Shown here one piece after another: positions 38,602-47,550 of a stretch of DNA of 64,000 nucleotides. The stretch covers positions 2,418,001 through 2,482,000 of the forward strand of contig NZ_CP036261.1 in NCBI RefSeq assembly GCF_007741475.1. Direction: 5' to 3'. Position 1 is the stretch's first letter. Every line of letters begins with the position of its first letter. A program made the translations under genes and the position numbers. The notes beneath the pieces were generated by a model, which had not been told where the DNA came from, did no database searches, and worked only from the letters and a program-made list of their open reading frames with translations. This stretch comes from Rosistilla ulvae (GTDB lineage: Bacteria; Planctomycetota; Planctomycetia; Pirellulales; Pirellulaceae).

Positions 38602-39400
38602 TGATTGGTTCCCTTATCAGAGTCCTTGGAAAGCTCGTTTAGCGACCAGCGTAAGAGAGGCGGTGACCGGTATGCGATCAACATCCTCTCTCCGGCTCAC
38701 GTCAAACAATCGAAAATCAGATCGCAACCGCAGTTTGCAACGGGCGTGCCAAAGTAGCGCGACGCCATCCAATGGCGATATCCCGACGAACCGGTCAACA
38801 GCAGCGACACGGCTCAACCCGATTCGCATCGATGATCGTTGCGAGAGCGGGCCACCAGTCTTGTATGCGGCGTTCGGCCTTATTATACGGGAACCGACCG
38901 CCGTTATTCACGATATATTTCACCTACACCCCGAAAGCGAGAACGTTTGCTTCCTGCGGGGTAACACGACGATGCCTCGCTAGAAGGGGCGTGGTGCAAC
39001 CACCAGGCATACAACTCGTGAGAGAGGCCGAGTCCAATCACATTGAACGACGTGCCCGCGGTGACGCTTGCCAGGCAGATTGCGGAATGGAACGTCGCCA
39101 GCGGGGACTGGGATTTGCGTCGATGTTGGGGCCAAGCAACCCGGCGTGAAGAAAAGCGTTGCATGCCGGCCGTTGCTCAGCCGCGACGATCGCAGGACGC
39201 GCGCAAAAAAAGAGACCGCCGAGCTAACTCGGCGGTCTCTTTTCGCTCGACGACGACATATTGCTATGGGAGGGTGGTATGTCGTCGGAGACACTTGTAA
39301 TTCGACGTGGCAGAACGATGCTGGCCTAGCACGGTGGAAGTTCCAAACCGCGTCGAAGTACAAACGAAGTGCTGCAAAGTGTGATGCGCTAAATGGGAAC
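38602..39400. other. Long intergenic region with a terminator
   Basis: About 800 bases. No gene is supported. The part at 38980-39200 has some coding-like character on both strands, perhaps a decayed fragment. The strong hairpin at 39211-39240 closes the right half. The promoter of the GT4/debranching operon must lie in its left part. Confidence 0.5.
39205..39244. terminator. Strong bidirectional terminator
   Basis: Perfect 13-bp stem: AGAGACCGCCGAG at 39211-39223 pairs with 39228-39240, 4-nt loop CTAA. A6 precedes it and T4 follows it, so it can terminate on both strands. It probably ends the 102-residue gene, whose stop lies about 160 nt to the right. Confidence 0.85.
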
Positions 39401-39709
39401 CTATTTGGCTGGTGTTGGCGCGGCGGTTCGCAGCCGGGTGCGGCGTTTCTTCTTCTCCGCTCCCCATTCCTTCGTCAACGACTCAAAGACTTCGGGCGAT
39501 TCGTAACGGACCACGTTTTTCCCCTCGGGGATCGGGCCGACCAGGCCACGGAAAACGGGCATCCCGCGAAGCCCCAGATCGGTGCTGCAGTCGTCGATCC
39601 CGATCTGAGAATGCATGTGCAAAATCGGATCGGCGTTGGGAAAGTCGCGGATTTGTAAATTGCCATCGCTGGCACGTGTTACGATTCGAAATGTGTCTTT
39701 ATGGGCCAT
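39401..39709 (-). CDS. Small hypothetical protein
   Basis: A 102-residue protein with no signal or membrane segment. The N-terminus KDTFRIVTRASDGNLQIRDFPNADP is followed by a central DDCSTDLGLRGMPVFRGLVGP and a basic C-terminal tail (WGAEKKKRRTRLR). GGAGG lies 4 nt before the ATG. I recognise no family. It is a single gene, ending ahead of the strong terminator. The basic tail suggests nucleic-acid contact, but that is only a guess. Confidence 0.62.
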   Translation of the reverse strand: MAHKDTFRIVTRASDGNLQIRDFPNADPILHMHSQIGIDDCSTDLGLRGMPVFRGLVGPIPEGKNVVRYESPEVFESLTKEWGAEKKKRRTRLRTAAPTPAK

Positions 39710-40071
39710 GACGCCTCCTTAGCGGTTTCGCTGGGATGGAAGGAAGGGGTGACGACCTGCGACGCGCTCATGGAAAGGGAGAATTTAAAACGCGATTTCA
39801 ACCGTCACTTTCTATTCATCGGCCGACGCTAGCAAATACAATGACTCGATTGTTCTGTGGCGTCATTCCACGCAAAACCGGTCTGGCATGTCGAGACCCG
39901 CGATACCGGACCCTCCCCAACGGTGGGGGGCGCGGGCGAGCTTCGCCAGCATCGACCTGCCTGCGGGCACGCTGTTGATGCCTCGAAATCATCGGTTACG
40001 ATAACCAACGTGCTGCGGAACCGAGCGTATCCCATGAGGCGAATCGATCATCGCCCCCCGCTCGGAAGACC
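39710..40071. other. Intergenic region upstream of the methyltransferase
   Basis: About 360 bases between divergent genes with no supported gene. It should hold the promoters of the 102-residue gene and of the methyltransferase. No clear -35/-10 pair or repeat was found. Confidence 0.4.
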
Positions 40072-42099
40072 ATGAAACATCAACAAACCAATCAGAAACG
40101 TGCAAACCAGGGAGACTCTGTGGCACTGGAAATAAATCAATTGCATCAAGGCGATTGTGTCGAAAAGCTGGCGGAGATCGAAGCGGGGACGATCGACCTC
40201 TGTTTCGCCGATCCACCGTTCAACATCGGTTACAAATACGACGTCTACGACGATCGCCAAGACGATGCTGATTATCTCGATTGGTGCCAGCAATGGATGG
40301 CAGGGGTGCATCGTGCGCTCCGCCCCAACGGCACCTTTTGGTTGGCGATCGGCGACGAATACGCGGCGGAACTGAAGGTCCGCGCGACGCGCGAACTCGG
40401 TTTCGTCTGCCGCAGCTGGGTGATCTGGTACTACACCTTTGGCGTGAACTGCAAGAATGGCTTCAGCCGCTCGCACACCCATCTGTTCCACTTTGTCAAA
40501 GATCCCAATTCGTTCACGTTTAATTCCGACGATCCGGCGATCCGCGTCCCGTCGGCGCGGCAGTTGGTCTATGGCGATGGTCGCGCTAATCCCAAGGGCC
40601 GCCTGCCCGATAACACTTGGGTTTTGAGACCTCAGGATCTCCCCGAGGGCTTTCAAAGCGATGGCGATACGTGGTACTTCCCCCGCGTGGCGGGAACCTT
40701 TAAGGAACGCCAAGGTTTCCACGGCTGCCAAATGCCCGAACAGCTGTTGGGCCGAATCGTCCGCGCCTGCTCCAACCCTGGCGACACGGTACTGGATCCG
40801 TTTGCCGGTAGCGGCACCACGCTGGTCGTCGCCAAGAAGCTGGGGCGGCAGTGGTTGGGGGCGGAGCTATCTGAGGAATATGCCACTCGAATCGCTCGAC
40901 GGCTCGACGAGACGCAAATTGGCGATTCGTTGAGTGGTGTCGAAAACCCGCTGACCAGTGTTCCCAACACTGCCAACGGCAAACGCCATCGCGGCGCATC
41001 CAATAGCCAACCGCAGACCAACGGAAAGCCGAAGGTGAAATCGGCGGCGGCATCTAAAAAGAAGACCGCTGTCGCCAAAAAGAAAGCGACCCAAAAGCAG
41101 GCCAAGAAAGTCGCTGCGAAGAAAGCTCGAACCAAGCAGGCCGCGGCGGAGGCTGTGAAGGTGACTAAGTCGACGGGCGCGAAGTCGAAGTCGAAGAAGG
41201 TCGCGGCCAAGGCGACGCCTACGAAAAAAGCAGCGACCAAGCGCGCGACGTCCAAGAAAGGGGCCGTTCCCAAGTCGGCCACCAAGAAGGTGAAGACGAA
41301 AAAGGTCGCCGCCAAGGGGGCGCCGACAGAACCGCCCGCGACCACGAAGCGTTCGGCGAAGAAGAAGAGTCCGACAAAGAAGAAGGTTGCCGTTAAGAAC
41401 GTCGCCGTTAAGAAGACCGCCGTCGTGAAGAAGTCCGCTACGGTGAAGGCAAAGGCGAAGAAAGCCGTCGCATCGACCGCGGTGACGCCGACCGAGCCGA
41501 TTTCAAAAGCAACGGCGACGAAGCGGGGAGCGAAAAAGTCGGCCACCGCAAAGGCGAAGAAGACGCCCGCTCCCAAATCGGTTCCGACCAAAAAGGCTGC
41601 CGTAAAGAAGCGAGCGACGAAAACGGCGACCGCTGCGGTGAAGAAGTCGAAGGGGGCAGCGCCCCAAACGCCACCGACCAAGAAGGTGGCTGTGAAGAAG
41701 GTTGCGGTAAAGAAGCGGACGGCGAAAAAGTCGTCCGCCGCCAAGGTGGCGCCAAAGAAGGTCGCGGCCGAGGCAAAGCCTGTGAAAACGTCCGCTCCCA
41801 AAAAAGCTGCGGTGAAGAAACGGACGGTGAAAAAGTCGGCGGTCGCTAAGGTGACGACGAAGAAGAAAGTGGCTGCCGAGACGACGCCTGCGGAAACGAA
41901 GCCGACGAAGAAACGGCAAACGAAGAAGAAGGGAGCTGCGAAGCGAGTTCCACCCAAGGCCCAGCAAAGCGAAAAACGGCCGGAAAGTGAAACCCCAGCC
42001 GAATCGAAGCCGTTGGCAACGGATCCCGTGGCGACCGAAAGTCCCAAGCCGGTCGAGACGCCACCCAAAGTGCGGCAACCGGAACTGTTTCTGTTTTAA
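40072..42099 (+). CDS. DNA methyltransferase with a histone H1-like Lys/Ala tail
   Basis: A 675-residue protein from the ATG at 40072, or 659 from a GTG at 40120 that has GGGAG 5 nt upstream. Residues about 20-300 are a beta-class DNA methyltransferase: motif [14 protein letters not shown] comes before motif [16 protein letters not shown], indicating N6-adenine (or N4-cytosine) methylation. From about residue 320 to 660 the chain is nearly all Lys, Ala, Val, Thr and Pro in repeats such as [10 protein letters not shown], like eukaryotic H1, AlgP or chlamydial Hc proteins. The two parts share one open frame. No restriction enzyme is adjacent, so it is an orphan methyltransferase. The tail probably holds it on DNA non-specifically. 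Confidence 0.88.
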   Translation: MKHQQTNQKRANQGDSVALEINQLHQGDCVEKLAEIEAGTIDLCFADPPFNIGYKYDVYDDRQDDADYLDWCQQWMAGVHRALRPNGTFWLAIGDEYAAELKVRATRELGFVCRSWVIWYYTFGVNCKNGFSRSHTHLFHFVKDPNSFTFNSDDPAIRVPSARQLVYGDGRANPKGRLPDNTWVLRPQDLPEGFQSDGDTWYFPRVAGTFKERQGFHGCQMPEQLLGRIVRACSNPGDTVLDPFAGSGTTLVVAKKLGRQWLGAELSEEYATRIARRLDETQIGDSLSGVENPLTSVPNTANGKRHRGASNSQPQTNGKPKVKSAAASKKKTAVAKKKATQKQAKKVAAKKARTKQAAAEAVKVTKSTGAKSKSKKVAAKATPTKKAATKRATSKKGAVPKSATKKVKTKKVAAKGAPTEPPATTKRSAKKKSPTKKKVAVKNVAVKKTAVVKKSATVKAKAKKAVASTAVTPTEPISKATATKRGAKKSATAKAKKTPAPKSVPTKKAAVKKRATKTATAAVKKSKGAAPQTPPTKKVAVKKVAVKKRTAKKSSAAKVAPKKVAAEAKPVKTSAPKKAAVKKRTVKKSAVAKVTTKKKVAAETTPAETKPTKKRQTKKKGAAKRVPPKAQQSEKRPESETPAESKPLATDPVATESPKPVETPPKVRQPELFLF

Positions 42100-42150
42100 T
42101 GGTTGCCGCTTGATCCTGCTTGCATCGGAGAGGTTTCCGGCTCGCCCCGA

Positions 42151-43752
42151 TTACGGTTTGGGGGGGCGATCGCCGACGGCCGAATCGAACAGGGTGCGGC
42201 CGACCGACTTCAACAGACTGGTGAATTGCCCGCGGAGCTGATCGATGCGATTGGCGCTGAGTTGTTTGTAGAACGCCTTCAGGATCGCGGCGGCATGCCC
42301 GTGGTCCAGGTTACCGAGCAACGCGGGGACCAAGTTGTCGGCGACGCTCTCCTGATTGGGATGCTGGTCGCCGGTATAGACGCAAACGGTCTGGGCGATC
42401 GCGTCGCCAAACAGCTCGCGACAGTAGGCGACAGCTTGGGCCATCGATTCCTCTTTCAAACAGGTGGGCGTCGTCCAATCGTACGGAGGCGACCATTCGC
42501 GGACTGGCCGCAAGCGATCGACATGCGTCAGCACGGCGATGATCGTTGGCGGTTTTAGATGGGGTTTGTTGCGATAGTGTTTGGTCAATTCCGAGATCGC
42601 TTGCACATCGCTGCGTCGCGCGGCTGAATTCGCTGCCATCACCAACAGCACGATATCGGCCGCTTCGGCCGCTGTTCGAATCTCTTTCGCTTGCTGTCGA
42701 TCGACATCGGCTTCGCTGTAGCCGGGGGTGTCCAACAGGGTGATCGAGTTGTTCACGCCGGGCAATTTATATTCAAACCGGGCGACCGCACGCGTCTCGG
42801 GCAGGAGACTGGTCGCGGCGACATGGTCTTGCATCAGCGCATTGATCAAACTCGACTTGCCCGCTTTGACCTGCCCGATCACCGCGATCGTGGTGCTGAC
42901 GTTTTCGAGTTGTTGGAACGCTTGGACGTCGCCGCCGCTGTGGTGCATCGCCGATGCCAGCGTCCCAAATTGTTGGCGGTAGCGTCGCGAGCCTCCCTTC
43001 AACCGGCCGCTGTACATTTCGATCAGATAATATCCGACCCGCCGCAGATAGGCTTGGTAGAAGACGCCGATCAGTTCGTCTTGCAGATCCAGACCGATCT
43101 GCCCCGCCTGACGCCACAGCGGATAGGTCAGCAGTTTGGCCGGGTTGGCAATCGTCGTGGTCCAGAAACTGGCGATCCGTCCCAATTCCACCGCGCGGGC
43201 GATTCCAGGCAGGGTCTGCAATTGCCCGACCGTCGCGACATTGCTCAACGGCACGTTTTCCAGCACCCAAGCTTCCATGTCCTCCACCGCCAGATGCACG
43301 ACCGCCAGCACTTCGACTAGCGTCAGCCGATGTAATTCGCCCGACGAGCTACCCTGGTGATAATGCCCTGCCAGCCGCTTGGCCATCGATTGGGCATCTT
43401 CCAGATAGCGGTTGGTATCGGCGATGGTCAACCGGTTCATCTCGGGCAGCTCGCTGCGAAACTGCTCGACGACCGCGATCGCCGCAGTATCTTGAGGCGT
43501 CCAAAATTCGGGAGCGGTCAACGGCACACCGGTCGCCGATTCGGATAACCGCCGCGGCTTCCACAACCGCCCCACGATCCAGGCAGCCGCTCCCATCACG
43601 GGCAGCACCCAAGCGAGGCATGCCAACCAACCGGCGCGATAGACCGCCAGGGTGCCGACGACGAGATAGGTCGCCACGGGGAGAAGCCACAGCACAACCA
43701 ACACGATGGCACGAGGACGCAGCAAACGCAGAAACTTCATTTTGCCGTCCAC
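42151..43752 (-). CDS. Membrane-anchored GTPase A
   Basis: A 533-residue protein. Two membrane helices lie at residues about 10-60 (RAIVLVVLWLLPVATYLVVG, then ACLAWVLPVMGAAAWIVG), followed by an all-helical region of about 230 residues. A GTPase domain follows: G1 GQVKAGKSSLINAL near residue 292, a switch region, G3 LLDTPGY, and G4 LTHVDRL. The order resembles YeeP/dynamin-like bacterial GTPases. The first 16 nt overlap the end of GTPase B, so the two genes are translated together. No function is known; membrane remodelling or stress response are possible. Confidence 0.8.
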   Translation of the reverse strand: MDGKMKFLRLLRPRAIVLVVLWLLPVATYLVVGTLAVYRAGWLACLAWVLPVMGAAAWIVGRLWKPRRLSESATGVPLTAPEFWTPQDTAAIAVVEQFRSELPEMNRLTIADTNRYLEDAQSMAKRLAGHYHQGSSSGELHRLTLVEVLAVVHLAVEDMEAWVLENVPLSNVATVGQLQTLPGIARAVELGRIASFWTTTIANPAKLLTYPLWRQAGQIGLDLQDELIGVFYQAYLRRVGYYLIEMYSGRLKGGSRRYRQQFGTLASAMHHSGGDVQAFQQLENVSTTIAVIGQVKAGKSSLINALMQDHVAATSLLPETRAVARFEYKLPGVNNSITLLDTPGYSEADVDRQQAKEIRTAAEAADIVLLVMAANSAARRSDVQAISELTKHYRNKPHLKPPTIIAVLTHVDRLRPVREWSPPYDWTTPTCLKEESMAQAVAYCRELFGDAIAQTVCVYTGDQHPNQESVADNLVPALLGNLDHGHAAAILKAFYKQLSANRIDQLRGQFTSLLKSVGRTLFDSAVGDRPPKP

Positions 43753-44912
43753 AGTTCGTGACCACGTTGCAATTCGTCGGCAAAGATCTCACGCAGTTTG
43801 TCGGTGCTGGGCGTGCGACCATCGCGCAGGTTGGCGAAGTACCAATCCCACGACATCCCCAACGCGTACGTGAAAGCAAACGCGCTGGCGGCTCCCGCGG
43901 CCATGCCGACCCACGGAATCAATTTGAGAACTTCACGCAGCGCCATCCGTGTGGCGATTCGCGAACCAGCGGCGCTGCTGAGCGCGGCCCAGTGCGACGC
44001 CGTCAGTTCTTGTTCGTAGATCTTCCCCAGCCGCATCGCCAGATGCGACTGGATCGCCAGCACGACCGGGATATCAACCCACGGAACCGGGACCGCGCCG
44101 GCCGTCGCGGCCAAACTGCTCGACGCCAACACCTGCCAACGGGCCCGTCGCTGACGCTTGCTGCGATGCCCTTGGTCTTCCATTCCCAACGACAGCAGCG
44201 CCTGGCGGTAGGCGTGCGGCAGGTATTGCAGGATCGCTTGCCGCAACCGCGGTCCGCCAAAATCGGGATCGGCGAACCCGTCTTCCAGCCGCGTCAGATC
44301 GACGGGGACCATCTGGTCGTAGAGCCCCGCAAATTGTTCGGTCTTGCGATCGATCAGGGTTTGCAACGCGTCGGGGATCGGCGACGGCGATTCGTGGTTT
44401 GGATGTTCGGTGGCAAACGGATCGACGCCTTCGGACAGATCGATCTCGCCGGTCGCTTCGTGCAGGCAGGTCAGCAACAGAAGAACCGGGCGCTCGGGTG
44501 TCGATTTGCGAATCTGGCGGAGCGGTTGCAAGATATCAGCCAACGCGTGGTCGGCGACCCGAACCGTCACGATCATCAACTGAGTCGATTCGCTGTATTT
44601 TGCGATGTCGGCAGCGGGATCGTAATCCGCTTCGCCCAAACCGCGCGTATCCAAGAAGGTCAGCAAAGGTTCGACCGGATCGGGAAAATCAAACCGCTGC
44701 GACGACTTGGTTTCGGGCCGAAAGCCCTCGCCGATCGTCGCCTGTTCGGCGCCGGTCAACGAATGGATCACCGAGCTTTTGCCGCTGCCGGTCTTACCAA
44801 ACAACCACAGCACGGGGATTGGGGCGGCGGCCCGCAGCGGATCGATCTGTTGCTGGTATTCACTTTCGGATTGCGGAAGCTTGTTCCGCCAACGCTGCCA
44901 AACTGAGCTCAT
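43737..44912 (-). CDS. GTPase B with DUF697-like membrane domain
   Basis: A 391-residue protein. G1 FGKTGSGKSSVIHSL is at about residues 39-52 and G3 FLDTRGLGEAD near 88. A G4 candidate in the strand LLLLTCLHE is non-canonical. The C-terminal half (about 250-370) has hydrophobic helices (ASSSLAATAGAVPVPWVDIP, KLIPWVGMAAGAASAFAF), the DUF697 type of membrane-associated region. It is the first gene of a two-gene operon with GTPase A (16-nt overlap). The two may form a heterodimeric membrane GTPase. Confidence 0.78.
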   Translation of the reverse strand: MSSVWQRWRNKLPQSESEYQQQIDPLRAAAPIPVLWLFGKTGSGKSSVIHSLTGAEQATIGEGFRPETKSSQRFDFPDPVEPLLTFLDTRGLGEADYDPAADIAKYSESTQLMIVTVRVADHALADILQPLRQIRKSTPERPVLLLLTCLHEATGEIDLSEGVDPFATEHPNHESPSPIPDALQTLIDRKTEQFAGLYDQMVPVDLTRLEDGFADPDFGGPRLRQAILQYLPHAYRQALLSLGMEDQGHRSKRQRRARWQVLASSSLAATAGAVPVPWVDIPVVLAIQSHLAMRLGKIYEQELTASHWAALSSAAGSRIATRMALREVLKLIPWVGMAAGAASAFAFTYALGMSWDWYFANLRDGRTPSTDKLREIFADELQRGHELWTAK

Positions 44913-45133
44913 CGAATTTCAGGGGAGTCCAATGGTCGAACCGAAGGTGATCGTAAACAGCTCCGCGACCGTTGGATTGGTCGGCGGGAACCTCCATCGA
45001 CAATTGTGACAGTTGTGGCGACCGCCAGCACCCCACGCTACACCACTTCTCCGAGCTTTTGGTGCAAAACGGAGCGGCGTCGTTCGAGCGTGGACTTTCG
45101 CCACGGTGGGCCGATGCGGCGTGAAGGTCCGAA

Positions 45134-45577
45134 TCAGGAGACCAGCAGCGATTCAAAAGCGTCGGGACTCGGTTCGTGCCAAGAGATCAGAACGCCACCG
45201 GAATCGTAGCGTTGGGCGTTGTTGCGTTGACATCGGGTGATCCTCAACCGGGCCCAAAACGTCGGCAATACGATCCGCACGATCTCTTCGGGGAGAAATT
45301 GCCGAGAGGCGACGAAGCCGATTCCGACCTTGGAAAAATCCATGGTATAGATTCCCAGCGGATCGGAGGAGCGAGGAAAGGCGCGGAGAGCCTCTTCGTA
45401 GTACAAGATCCCCCGACCGCGAGCCCGCATCCGCGGCGACGACCGCGACTCATAAGCGCACGGCGATGTGGTACCGTTTTCGCTAAAAAACGCTTCGTCC
45501 CCTTCGGTGAGTTCGATGTCCCAATGGACCGTCTCGATCAGCTCCGCCAGAGTCTGTTTGTAATTTTTTTCCAGCAT
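45134..45577 (-). CDS. PilZ-like c-di-GMP-binding protein
   Basis: A 147-residue protein with a degenerate PilZ domain: the RSSPR (RxxxR) signature near residue 45, then YTMDFSKVGIGFVA, matching the [D/N]xSxxG motif near residue 80. A basic region and a strand follow. The N-terminal 40 residues are acidic and helical. It overlaps the end of the HD-GYP gene by about 40 nt, so production is coupled. It is likely a c-di-GMP effector downstream of HD-GYP. Confidence 0.68.
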   Translation of the reverse strand: MLEKNYKQTLAELIETVHWDIELTEGDEAFFSENGTTSPCAYESRSSPRMRARGRGILYYEEALRAFPRSSDPLGIYTMDFSKVGIGFVASRQFLPEEIVRIVLPTFWARLRITRCQRNNAQRYDSGGVLISWHEPSPDAFESLLVS

Positions 45578-46524
45578 TCCAAGAATTCCTGTTCGTATCC
45601 ATCCCGTTCGTGTTCCAACAATTCGATCGCGCGACGTTTGGGCATGGGGGTTCGATAGGGACGGTTGCTGGTCAACGCTTCGAACACGTCGACCACGGCG
45701 CAGACTTTGGCCCAGGGATGGATCTCATCGCCACAAAGCCCGACGGGATAACCGCCACCATCGACGCGTTCGTGATGCTGGTAGACCATCATCAACTGTC
45801 CCACGGTCAGATCTTCGCGGTGGGCCAGTTGGCGAAATCCGGTAACGGGGTGTTTCTTGATCTCGCGAAACTCCAGTTCGGTCAGCCGCCCCGGCTTGCA
45901 CAGAATTTTGTCGGGAATTTGCAGCTTGCCGAGGTCGTGGATCAGGCCACCGGAGGAGATCAGTGCGACCTCTTCCTGGCTGAAACCGATTTCCGCCGCC
46001 AGCATTCCCGCGTAGAACGCAACGTTCGCCGAATGGGTGAAGGTGGCGTAATCGTGGTGCAACACGCGGAACAGATCGACGCTGGCGAATTGATCGTTGC
46101 AGACGATGTTTGCGGTTTGTTCGCCCAGATAGGTCGCGGTGTCGACCGACGCGTCGGGATCTCCCGATTTAAACGCCGACTCTAACAGGTCGCGGACAAC
46201 TTCGTTTAACGCTCCCGCGCGAGCCGAGACGGGGACGTTGTCCCCGGGATCGTCGATCATCTTGCGCAGATAGGTCTGGTACGACGACTGTTCGGCCTTG
46301 CGAATATAGAGTTTGTTGACACCACGGCTGCGCAATTTGACCAAATCGATTTGTTCCAGCGGATAATCACTTCCCCGATACAGAACATACCGATGTTCGT
46401 CTCGTTCCTCTTGAAACAGCTCGATCCCTACAACCGACGACGGAACCAGCGTCGAAACGCTGATCGGAATATACCCAGAAACGAGGTCATCCATCACTTC
46501 GGATCCCTGCAATGTTATCGCCAT
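45538..46524 (-). CDS. HD-GYP domain protein (c-di-GMP phosphodiesterase)
   Basis: A 328-residue protein from the ATG at 46522-46524, which has GGGAG 8 nt upstream; the longer open frame (to 46614) is less likely. The N-terminal 110 residues (GYIPISVSTLVPSSVVGIELF) act as a sensor or linker. The HD-GYP domain (about 120-320) has the metal ligands in GGLIHDLGK and the GYP block HHERVDGGGYPVGL, so it should hydrolyse c-di-GMP. It is first in an operon with the PilZ-like gene and has a long 5' leader of about 230 nt from the promoter at 46762-46789. Confidence 0.9.
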   Translation of the reverse strand: MAITLQGSEVMDDLVSGYIPISVSTLVPSSVVGIELFQEERDEHRYVLYRGSDYPLEQIDLVKLRSRGVNKLYIRKAEQSSYQTYLRKMIDDPGDNVPVSARAGALNEVVRDLLESAFKSGDPDASVDTATYLGEQTANIVCNDQFASVDLFRVLHHDYATFTHSANVAFYAGMLAAEIGFSQEEVALISSGGLIHDLGKLQIPDKILCKPGRLTELEFREIKKHPVTGFRQLAHREDLTVGQLMMVYQHHERVDGGGYPVGLCGDEIHPWAKVCAVVDVFEALTSNRPYRTPMPKRRAIELLEHERDGYEQEFLECWKKITNRLWRS

Positions 46525-46985
46525 GAGTCTCGCTCCCGATGTGCGCTCTGGAGCATGGAGGGGAACGGATTGAATCGAGTCGAAGCGGACACCAGGGGCT
46601 CGTGCGGATTGCAAGTATTGTATTGGTTCATTTCAATAGCCTCGGGTGCGCCGTTGGCATCGCGGAGACTCGCCGTTGCTTTTGGCACGCGACTGTCGCT
46701 ACGTTACCGATTCGATTACCGAACCGAAAAATGTCTCTCCGTCCTAACTTCGGCTCACTCAAACCTAGCACGCCTTCAATACTTGTCAAAGTTTTCCTAT
46801 GCGAGACGTGCGTACCCGTCCTTTTGGACGGTTCGGTGTGAGCGAAAGCAATCGCCCTGATCGTTGCAGCATCCGCGGTTTCGCCCCGGCACAAGCGACG
46901 CGGAAATAGGTTATGCTGGAAGGAAGTTTTGTGAGGGACCATCGCGCTTTTGCTTACCGGAAAAGGATGGCCACGACGCAGCGAC
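46525..46985. other. Intergenic region with the HD-GYP promoter
   Basis: About 461 bases between divergent genes. It holds the sigma-70 promoter at 46762-46789 (minus strand) and a small palindrome CCGTCC-TTTT-GGACGG at 46816-46831. No gene is supported. Confidence 0.5.
46762..46789 (-). promoter_or_regulatory. Sigma-70 promoter of the HD-GYP operon
   Basis: On the minus strand TTGACA (46784-46789), a 16-nt spacer ending TGC, and TAGGTT (46762-46767). The TG before the -10 makes an extended -10 element. This is the best sigma-70 promoter match in the window and leaves a leader of about 230 nt. Confidence 0.6.
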
Positions 46986-47489
46986 ATGAATCACGATACC
47001 ACTCCCATCAGCGACCTCAGTGGCTCGCCGGATCAGATTCCCTGTTTCCGAGGATACCGAGACGTGCAGTATCGACGTGAGAGCGACCAGTTGTTCCGCG
47101 ATAAGTTGGCCGAGATGCTGCAATCCTCCATGGAAAGACTCGACCGGCATCTGGCGCGTCAGGTCGATCGCGGGATTCTCAGCAGTTTGGCCGCCGGCGA
47201 ACGACTGAAGTCGCGGACCGATCAAACGCTACGAACCATTCGAGCAACTCCCGACAACAGCAGCCCCTTTTTCGATGCTTGCCCGTGCGATGACGTTCAG
47301 CTGAGTCGTCTCGCTGAGTTGGAAAACAAGTTGTTGCAAAATGGCAACGCGATCGAGCAGATCTCGACAGCTTTAGCCAACAACGATTCGCCGAGTCTCG
47401 ACGCGATCGGCGCGTTTGCACGATCGCTGGATGAACTTGGGCAAACGTTCGCCTTGCGTTCTCAGCGAATCGAGTCGTTGCCGGTTTAA
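46986..47489 (+). CDS. Hypothetical helical protein
   Basis: A 167-residue protein from the ATG at 46986 (12 residues shorter than the longest frame). It is predicted almost entirely helical, with Leu/Arg-rich heptads (LAEMLQSSMERLDRHLARQ, LAELENKLLQNGNAIEQI) and no signal or membrane segment, so it is a probable coiled-coil protein. I recognise no family. It ends 61 nt before the PVC cytochrome gene and could be in the same transcript. Confidence 0.55.
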   Translation: MNHDTTPISDLSGSPDQIPCFRGYRDVQYRRESDQLFRDKLAEMLQSSMERLDRHLARQVDRGILSSLAAGERLKSRTDQTLRTIRATPDNSSPFFDACPCDDVQLSRLAELENKLLQNGNAIEQISTALANNDSPSLDAIGAFARSLDELGQTFALRSQRIESLPV

Positions 47490-47550
47490 TCACCCATCGC
47501 CGCTTCGATTCCCACCCGCGCCGCCGCTTCGTTCAACCCCATCGATATCC

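Noticed and set aside
38904-39164. 86-codon open frame on the minus strand
   Set aside because: It has some hydrophobic coherence but no ribosome site and no recognised family, so I treat it as part of an unassigned gap.
40653-42068. 471-codon open frame on the minus strand
   Set aside because: It is antisense to the Lys/Ala-rich tail; the Phe/Ala/Val repeats are simply the complement of the AAG/GCC-rich codons.
42954-44906. 650-codon open frame on the plus strand
   Set aside because: It lies antisense to the two GTPase genes, whose motifs are clear. The product is Arg/Pro-rich with no family pattern, as expected for a high-GC shadow frame.
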